Positions 58,746 through 64,000 of a DNA stretch of 64,000 bases are shown here, piece after piece. The first letter of the stretch is position 1, and each line of letters opens with the position of its first letter. Source of the stretch: Spinacia oleracea (lineage: Eukaryota > Streptophyta > Magnoliopsida > Caryophyllales > Amaranthaceae); the NCBI RefSeq assembly GCF_020520425.1, contig NC_079488.1, positions 90,129,285 through 90,193,284 of the forward strand, read 5' to 3'. The notes below the pieces were generated by a model. The model did not search any database. It was not told where the DNA came from and saw nothing but the letters and a program-made list of their open reading frames with translations. The position numbers and the translations under genes were made by a program.

Positions 58746-61440
58746 CCTTTTATTTTCATGTTAATGTCATAGTGTGTTCGTGTAGGGAAGAATTAAAAAA
58801 TTTCGTTTAATAAGGTTGGTGTAGTGTATTGAGCTGGATTTTCTTGGCTGTAACTTGTATTTTGATAATGGAATTCTGAACTTGGTTAATTTTGGTAATG
58901 GAGAGATACATGATAAAGGGAATCCAATTCCAACCTGGGTTTGCTTCCTCAAACTCACACCTGCTTGCAGATTTAATAAATTCAATGTAGCACTAGCAAC
59001 CATGGAAATTGGAATGAACAACTCAATTCTTGATTTTTCCGATTCCGGATTGTTTTCTGGAGGAGACAGAAAAGGTTCCCTGTTCTTCTTTCCAGTTCTA
59101 ATCTTCTCTTCAAAATGTAAACTTGTTATCAAAATTAAATCTAATTAAGAAGCGCCTTTCTTCTAAATTCTAAAATTTTTGTTGCATGTCTGCTTTATAA
59201 GAAAAACAAAATGTATGATAAAATCACGCGTCCTTCAGTGTTTATTTGAACTCATATTTAGGTGAGCTATGAATGAGTCGTGTCTCACTCATAAAGAATC
59301 CTACAGGCATTTATGTATACTGTATTGCGCTCATAAGGGAACTTACAAGACATTAATGTTGTTATGTATGTCGAATTGGCTGAGAGAATAATTGGAGCTT
59401 TGTTGATTAACATTACACTGGTGTGCTATGCCGTGACTAGCTTAGCACATGTGTTAGGCACGTACACTCCCCTAATGAAGTGGGTTCGTTTCATTTTATT
59501 CTTTGGTTGGTGAATTGTTGAACTATTGTCTGTTCTTTTTGCTGCTGCTGTTGGTGAAGAGTCTTCTTGCTTCTTAATTTCAGTTAGCTCTCTCTTAATA
59601 TCCTGTTGTTGCTGAGGTAGATTGTTTCTCATCTTGTTAGACAAGATTATGTTCAATCTAACCATGAATTGAGTTTCCTTATGCCAATCAGATTATGTTC
59701 TGTTCTGACATTATTAGCAAACATGAACTTTTTGGGAACATTATCCTTAAAAAACAATAAGGGGTTGTCTTGGTGAATCTTTCTGATGCTTAAATTCCTT
59801 GTTCTGTGTTTCCTTTGTTACAAGCCATGTTTAGAAAGGGTTTATTTTTTGTTATTTTCCACATTTGGAGGGGGTGGGGGGATAATGTTCTTGAGGTTGT
59901 GGCGATTGGCAAATTACTGTATATGGCTTTAGAGGATAGTTTATACATAATCAAAGTTGAAGGAAACAGATTTAAAAGGTTTCAGAAGTAGGAGTTTCTC
60001 TCAAATGTCTTTAAGTCATAGTCTCTATCCACAGGAAATACATCCTTCGAACTAGGCAAAGAGGAGAGAAGCCATGAGGAAGAATTTTCCCTACCAAGAG
60101 TTCTAGAGTACAGTTGTGATTTCTTCATTTTCTAAGAAGTTAACCAGGTAGAGAAATTGAATTTGGGGACTAGGCTGGGTAGATATCTTTCAAGTGTAAG
60201 ATAAATTGGAATTAGTTAACACATCCTTGAGATCTTGACCAAATCCCTTCTTTGTAAAATTAGAATCACTAGTCTGCGAAGTTTGAACCCTCTTGTGCTA
60301 TTTCAAGTTATTTGCAGACTTGGGGATATTAGATGCATTTAGAAACTAGAAATTGTGCATGAAAGGAAGCTTGTATTTAAAGTAGGGTAGAATTTATTTT
60401 GTTGCTTCCTTTATCATAGTTAACATTCAGAACATCCCACATTTCTATTCACTACACTTTTCTTTTTTGGTAAGCAAGTAATCATAATAAACAACCAAAT
60501 ACAAAGCAGATCAAACATACAAGATTTTACCTGATTTAAATTCAAGTTGGTAGCAGGACATCCTATCAGGAACAAGATGATGACAATTCTATCAATGGCT
60601 CATGGGTTAAAGCTTACGGTCTCTAGGTGTTCTTAGTTACATAACATCAGTAGTGACACAAGTGCATAGTTTAGTCTTTGGCCTGTTGTTTGCTTCATCG
60701 GCCATAGGCCATAGGCTATAGGTATTTTCTTTCTGCTTGCTAAGCCATTTATATCTGCTATTCCTGGAATTGAAAGTTATGTTTACTGGGATGCATGTTT
60801 TTGTTATAGTTCTAGTAACTACATAGTGATAACTAGGTCATTTATGTATTTTATATTTTTATACGGATGATCCTCTTTTACTTTCGCATTTCTTTCTATC
60901 AAGGAAATCTGAAACCACCCTTGCACTTTGCAGCTGAAAAAAGAAGGCAACTGGTAGCGGAAGAAACAACAACCAAGAGTGGGCAATTTACTTTCCTGAA
61001 TTGATTCAATCTAAGCACAAGTACAGGAGCTGCCGTGTTAAGGAGAATGTGAAGCTCTATGCTAACAGCTTTTAATTTACTCAGTTAGCCAGGAGCCGAG
61101 ATGCAACTCCATAGAGACCGTAAGCCAAATTAAAGTTGCAGGGAAGTAGGGAATTCATAGTAGTTGTTGAAGACTTTATATGTTTTCACAGCAGTTGAAG
61201 ACCTTAGTTAAAGACCTTAGTTGAAGACCTTATCTGTTCTGTTTGAGCTCAGGCATTTTTTTTTTACCATAGTTGACTATGGTTAACTTTGCTAAGAGTT
61301 GTATTACCTTTATGGCTTTCAAAGTGTTGTTCGCTAGGTGTTTGTTTGTTTTCGCTTGTACAAACGGCATTTTCTTTGAGTTTAATACAATGATTTTTTA
61401 CAACAAAAAATAACTCATTGGGTTATATAGAGTAATATAT
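58746..61440. other. interior of the 9.8-kb CACTA, gene-like but unidentified
   Basis: It includes a 97-codon open frame at 58855-59148, an exon-like piece after TTTGCAG at about 60934, and a 3'-tail-like end near 61330-61410 with TTTGTTTG words and AATACAATG. These may be later parts of captured host genes. I recognise no domain. Confidence 0.3.
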
Positions 61441-62350
61441 ATTGCAAATATTATTATCTTAACAATTCTTCGTCACCAATAAATTAAGAAAGTGGCTAAT
61501 TTGCAATTGACTGTTTTAGTTGCCACATAGGAACTAATACATTTAGTACCAATTTAGCGACTAAAATCACTTAGTCACTAAACTACGACGGAATTATCCA
61601 GTACCAATAAGTACCAATTTAGCGACTGCTTAAATGTTTGTTGTTAATTTGTCACAATATGATACAGTTACTAAATTGTCACGATACCGTTGGTTGTTAA
61701 TTTGTGACCACATGATACGGTCATTAAATTGCCGCGAAATTCGTGGTCGTTAATTTGTGACTGCGTAATACCGTCACTACATTGTCGCGAAATAACCATC
61801 ACAAGTTAGGCACTAATAAAGTGTCGGTCGCTACATAGTAACTAGAAAATTCGGTCACAAAATAGTGATGATTACTAATCAGTCATCAAATAAACACAGA
61901 CTTAGTGGTTACCATATGGTGACTGATAATATTTTCGGTCGCAAAATTGAGACAGTTAAAATTTTGCGACCAGGTCTTTAGCGACGGATCAAATCAGTCA
62001 CAAATCCGTCGCTAAAGACGTTTTGCGACTGAATTTTGATGTTTAGCGACTGATTTTTCCGTCGCTAAATGGTTATTTTCTTGTAGTGATAGGACCAAAT
62101 AAGTTTTACGTACTCCCACTAAACTTCTTATATATCTATAAGAATCATGTATATTTTATGAAACTAAAATGCTTATTAGCTTCACTAAAATACAGTTCCA
62201 GTTCCCAATTGCTTGCTTAAATCTGTACTTAGATTTCATAAGTTAGCATTCCTTTTCAAGCATTTATTTGGATCCACAAATCCTATGACATGCCATGTAC
62301 ATAGTTTTCTTCCAACATTTGATTGAGGAATACGTTTTGTCATCCAATTG

Positions 62351-62560
62351 TCATATGTACCAATATGCAATCATTGCTTGAGTTATAGACTTGAGCATTA
62401 CGATTATGCATGAGGTTTCAACACAATCCATGCTATGAATTTGCTTGTAACCTTTAGCAACTAATCTAGCTTTGTGTGTGAACACAATTCCATGTTTGAT
62501 GGTTTTTATCCTTAAAACAAACTTGCAACCAATAGGTGTGAAACTATTCTTGCAAATCAA
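62351..62560 (-). pseudogene. decayed copia reverse transcriptase, second element
   Basis: The minus-strand frame contains KARLVAKGYKQIHSMD and corresponds to the remnant at 39464-39706 of the first element, with the same surrounding breaks. Confidence 0.72.
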
Positions 62561-64000
62561 TAAAATTTCAATTTTGTCATCAAAACATTGGTTATGTTTT
62601 ATGGTCTTTAACCATCTTAGGGAATCTGGGTTTCGTCATAGCTTTCTTACAGGTCACAAACTCATTAATAGTTTGACTGCAAGTTGTAGGTTTCTTCACT
62701 ATTAATAGAAGAATCTCATAGTTTCATTGACCTGAACTCTATGCCTACTTGGGTATCAAACAATAGAATATCAACAGGCACTTTGAGAGTCCTTTGAATA
62801 TTCTGTTCTCCTTGAAGCACTTGTAAAGTCTTCTAAGAGATGTCTATTCTTTAAAGCCACTTGTAAAGTCCTTACAGAATAAGTTCGGATTTTCTGAAGC
62901 ACTTCGGAAAGCCTCCGGAATGTCCGTTTATGTTTGTTGTTCGCCTCGAAGACTTTCGAGGTCTATTTTCTCCCACTTGTCATTTTGGAAACGAATCTCC
63001 GAAAGGACATTATTTCGAGCAAACAAACATTATGTTCTCAAAAATTCGTGGTAGAAACAATACCCTTGTGTCTCATTTGAATAAATCATAATGAAACATA
63101 TATCTATACTTGGGCCTTAGTTTGTCGAATGACAAACACTAAGCTCCCACTGAGTTTTGCAACTCTCTAGATATATTTTATGAAAAGTTATTCTGAAATT
63201 ACTTTTCAATAGCTTTGAGGAATTTGGTTTAGTTTGGTGGTAGTTGAGCATTTTGTTTTAGAAATTATAGGAAAAGTCTTTATGATTCATCATTAATCGA
63301 ATCAAGTACTAATTGACTTCGATTATTCCAACTAAGATATGCCATATCTTATGGACCTAGATTGTGACATTACAACACAAAATCATTGATGATCATATTT
63401 GGTCTCAAGTAATCATCAACATGATCTAACCTAGATCTTTATGATTTCTTTCCAAGTGTATTTTATACTTCTGAATCTTTGAACTAGCCAAACAGATTCA
63501 ACTTATATCACATTTGAGTAAATAAACCTATATTCACTCAAATCCATGTGAAATAATAAAGTCATAAAATCTTTCTTTAGCTTTGAACTCTATTGTCTAG
63601 GCGTTCTAACAATAGTTCATATCTTTTGTTACTTTCAACAAGTAAGACTAGTTGTCTTAAAATGATCTAGAAATCAATCAACTTTCAAAAGTCCATCAAA
63701 ATAGAGCTTTTGAATGTTAACTTGTTGATATGGTCTAAGCAACAATGCCAAAGATTAGTGGAACTCAAATCAAGGGGTTGATTTGAACCTAGTAAAGTTC
63801 TTTAAAGAGTTGTTTGTTTTAATCAAGCATATTGACTCAACTTGTAATTGACCATTTCATTCAAATAAACAAACAAACATTGTTTTTGTTTTTCTTGAAT
63901 GTGAGTCTTTCTGTGTTTGAAAACAGAAATTTAGGTATGTTGATTATGGAACAAAATAGCCATTAAGTTCCAGCCTTTGAAAGGACTTAAAATAAACTAG

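Overview
The window is nuclear DNA of a flowering plant. The evidence is GT-AG introns, AT-rich intergenic DNA, Ty1/copia retrotransposons with a tRNA-Met-type primer site, CACTA, hAT, Stowaway and Tourist-type transposons, Helitrons, and plant-specific germin-like proteins. A eudicot is likely, possibly of the Caryophyllales, but that is an impression rather than a measurement.

Only three host genes are convincingly intact. Two are germin-like protein (GLP) genes that point away from each other: one on the minus strand (4659-5911) and one on the plus strand (16458-20032). Both have two exons with the intron in the same place and the same phase. The third is a minus-strand, three-exon gene (20743-24320) for a predicted type II membrane protein of about 927 residues with two glycosyltransferase-like regions. 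It lies tail to tail with the second GLP gene.

Almost everything else is mobile DNA, often nested. 1 to about 4.3 kb: 3' part of a decayed Ty1/copia element with an intact RT-RNase H frame. 7851-14807: a 7-kb non-autonomous CACTA element (TSD CCT) with exon-like pieces inside. 16588-19481: the second GLP intron, swollen by a GC-rich hAT-like element, two Stowaway MITEs, and a third Stowaway split by a CACTA element that itself holds a tRNA-like SINE. 29922-31574: a Helitron whose terminal hairpin was hit by a hAT-like element. 35857-46325: a complete minus-strand copia-type element (two 1367-bp LTRs, TSD CCTGC, primer site) with no working genes. 48891-64000: a second copy of that family running off the window and split by a 9.8-kb CACTA element (52292-62088, TSD ATA). 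This CACTA carries a Helitron, a long (TA)n tract and two copies of a captured exon resembling the start of eIF(iso)4G.

The most notable signals are: (1) a set of short GC-rich elements made of GGGCC/GGCCC-type words, bounded by TAGAC- or TAAAGATGG-type ends and 8-bp target duplications, which marks them as hAT-type; (2) a copia family that seems to have spread after its coding region had decayed; (3) CACTA elements carrying host exons. All lengths, duplications and splice sites were read by eye; no searches were run.
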